From NCBI GenBank assembly GCA_050946115.1, contig JBMNUF010000015.1, positions 1 through 50,478 of the forward strand: a DNA stretch of 50,478 bases. Direction: 5' to 3'. Position 1 is the stretch's first letter; each line of letters opens with the position of its first letter. The notes beneath the pieces are model-generated. The model made no database searches and was not told where the DNA came from. It saw nothing but the letters and a program-made list of their open reading frames with translations. Of the stretch, positions 50,000 to 50,478 are shown one piece after another. Both the position numbers and the translations under genes were made by a program. This DNA is from CAYFRC01 sp050946115 (GTDB taxonomy: Bacteria; Bacillota; Clostridia; Christensenellales; Aristaeellaceae).

Positions 50000-50478
50000 T
50001 TATTTGCGGAAAACAGCCGGCGTCAAAGTTATTTTTTCCGGCGGTATCAGCGTTTGTCCGAGTAAATGCAACGTCTCTTCTCCAAAGGCATTCACGAATA
50101 GTTGAGATGGGGACTGCCCCATGAATTTCTTTCGGACATACGAGTTGATGTGTGACATCATGAGGGAGATGTCGTCCTGAGTAAGCGAATCAAACGATGT
50201 TCCTTTAGGCAAACATCTTCTTAGATGTGTGTGGTTCAGTTTTACATGCGGCTTCTGGAAGGAGGCGTTCGGGTCGCAATAGAATACGCGCGTATGCTGT
50301 AACGAGCCGCACGGGAACTCAATGGCGGTTGGATCGGAGAACTCTGTACCATTGTCGGTAAGCAGCACCGGGAACATACGGAAAAACAGTTCCGGGGAGA
50401 GTATGTTCCGCAAATGCGACATAGCCGCCGTTACAGAAGCGGAGGTATTCCTATCCCTGAGAATAGCGAGCATGAAAT
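50000..50478 (-). CDS. IS30-family transposase, C-terminal part (cut by window edge)
   Basis: DDE transposase of the IS30 family, open to the window edge; the N-terminal HTH and first Asp lie outside. The second Asp is D40 of the visible part (LLTDNGTEFSDP). RVFYCDPNASFQKP and NHTHLRRCLPKGTSF follow, then DDISLMMSHINSYVRKKF. The position of the third catalytic residue, normally Glu in a pattern like QKGxxExNH, is Lys here (QKPHVKLNH; codon AAA, one change from GAA). The copy is therefore probably inactive unless helped in trans. A terminal repeat lies 25 bp beyond the stop. Confidence 0.88.
   Translation of the reverse strand, partial: FMLAILRDRNTSASVTAAMSHLRNILSPELFFRMFPVLLTDNGTEFSDPTAIEFPCGSLQHTRVFYCDPNASFQKPHVKLNHTHLRRCLPKGTSFDSLTQDDISLMMSHINSYVRKKFMGQSPSQLFVNAFGEETLHLLGQTLIPPEKITLTPAVFRK

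Overview
The window looks like a GC-rich (roughly 55-60 percent by eye) chromosomal segment of an anaerobic Firmicute of the class Clostridia, possibly a gut lineage. Supporting signs are the Prp protease next to an L27 with a cleavable N-terminal extension, a flotillin FloA/NfeD pair, a short-form HisG with HisZ, a YerC-type TrpR-family regulator, strong GGAGG ribosome binding sites and near-consensus sigma-A promoters. Genus cannot be told from the sequence. Transposase genes cut by the window edges lie at both ends (ISL3-type on the left, IS30-type on the right).

Layout. 1-0.8 kb: ISL3 transposase tail. 0.8-3.8 kb: a small secreted protein, uvrB and a Nudix-fold protein with a degenerate Nudix box. 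4-5.7 kb: Na/Pi-cotransporter-like protein with a PhoU domain. 5.8-7.7 kb: L-fucose isomerase. 7.75-10.1 kb: RseC-like protein convergent with dnaX; the junction between them has been tandemly duplicated and has decayed. 10.2-14.2 kb: GNAT acetyltransferase, UroD-family protein, GH51 arabinofuranosidase and a Bcp peroxiredoxin. 14.3-16.75 kb: an alkyl-sulfatase-like metallo-beta-lactamase protein beside a truncated IS256 transposase, probably an acquired patch. 16.7-27.6 kb: a long minus-strand run from zinc uptake (znuA, fur/zur, fused znuC-znuB) through a MutT-like protein, nfeD, floA, a membrane protein with Cys/His repeats, a LytTR response regulator, tldD and pmbA to a GHL6-type glycoside hydrolase. 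27.8-30.0 kb: a Wzx-like flippase and a transaldolase-type aldolase. 30.0-31.9 kb: a frameshifted ogg and rplU-prp-rpmA with an L21-type leader. 32.5-34.9 kb: a sulfatase and a TIM-barrel isomerase. 35.3-42.8 kb: a complete-looking, tightly overlapped histidine operon led by yerC, with hisZ and hisG fused. 43.3-49.6 kb: a two-component system divergent from an exported nitroreductase and a MacAB-like ABC exporter. 50.0 kb to the end: IS30 transposase with a changed catalytic residue.

How the genes fit together. FucI, GH51, the GHL6 enzyme, the sulfatase, the TIM-barrel isomerase and the aldolase suggest life on plant or host glycans. The his operon makes histidine from PRPP, although no histidinol-phosphate phosphatase is visible in the window. 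The znu genes import zinc under a Fur-family repressor.

The most interesting points are: the tandem rseC/dnaX junction duplication; an A8 run in dnaX placed so that losing one A gives an immediate stop (a possible gamma subunit); the HisZ-HisG and ZnuC-ZnuB fusions; a perfect palindrome over the his promoter beside a TrpR-family gene; the Cys/His-repeat protein sitting between FloA/NfeD and TldD/PmbA; and matching 11-bp direct repeats at both divergent promoters of the two-component/exporter locus. All functions are read from the sequence by eye; no database search was run.
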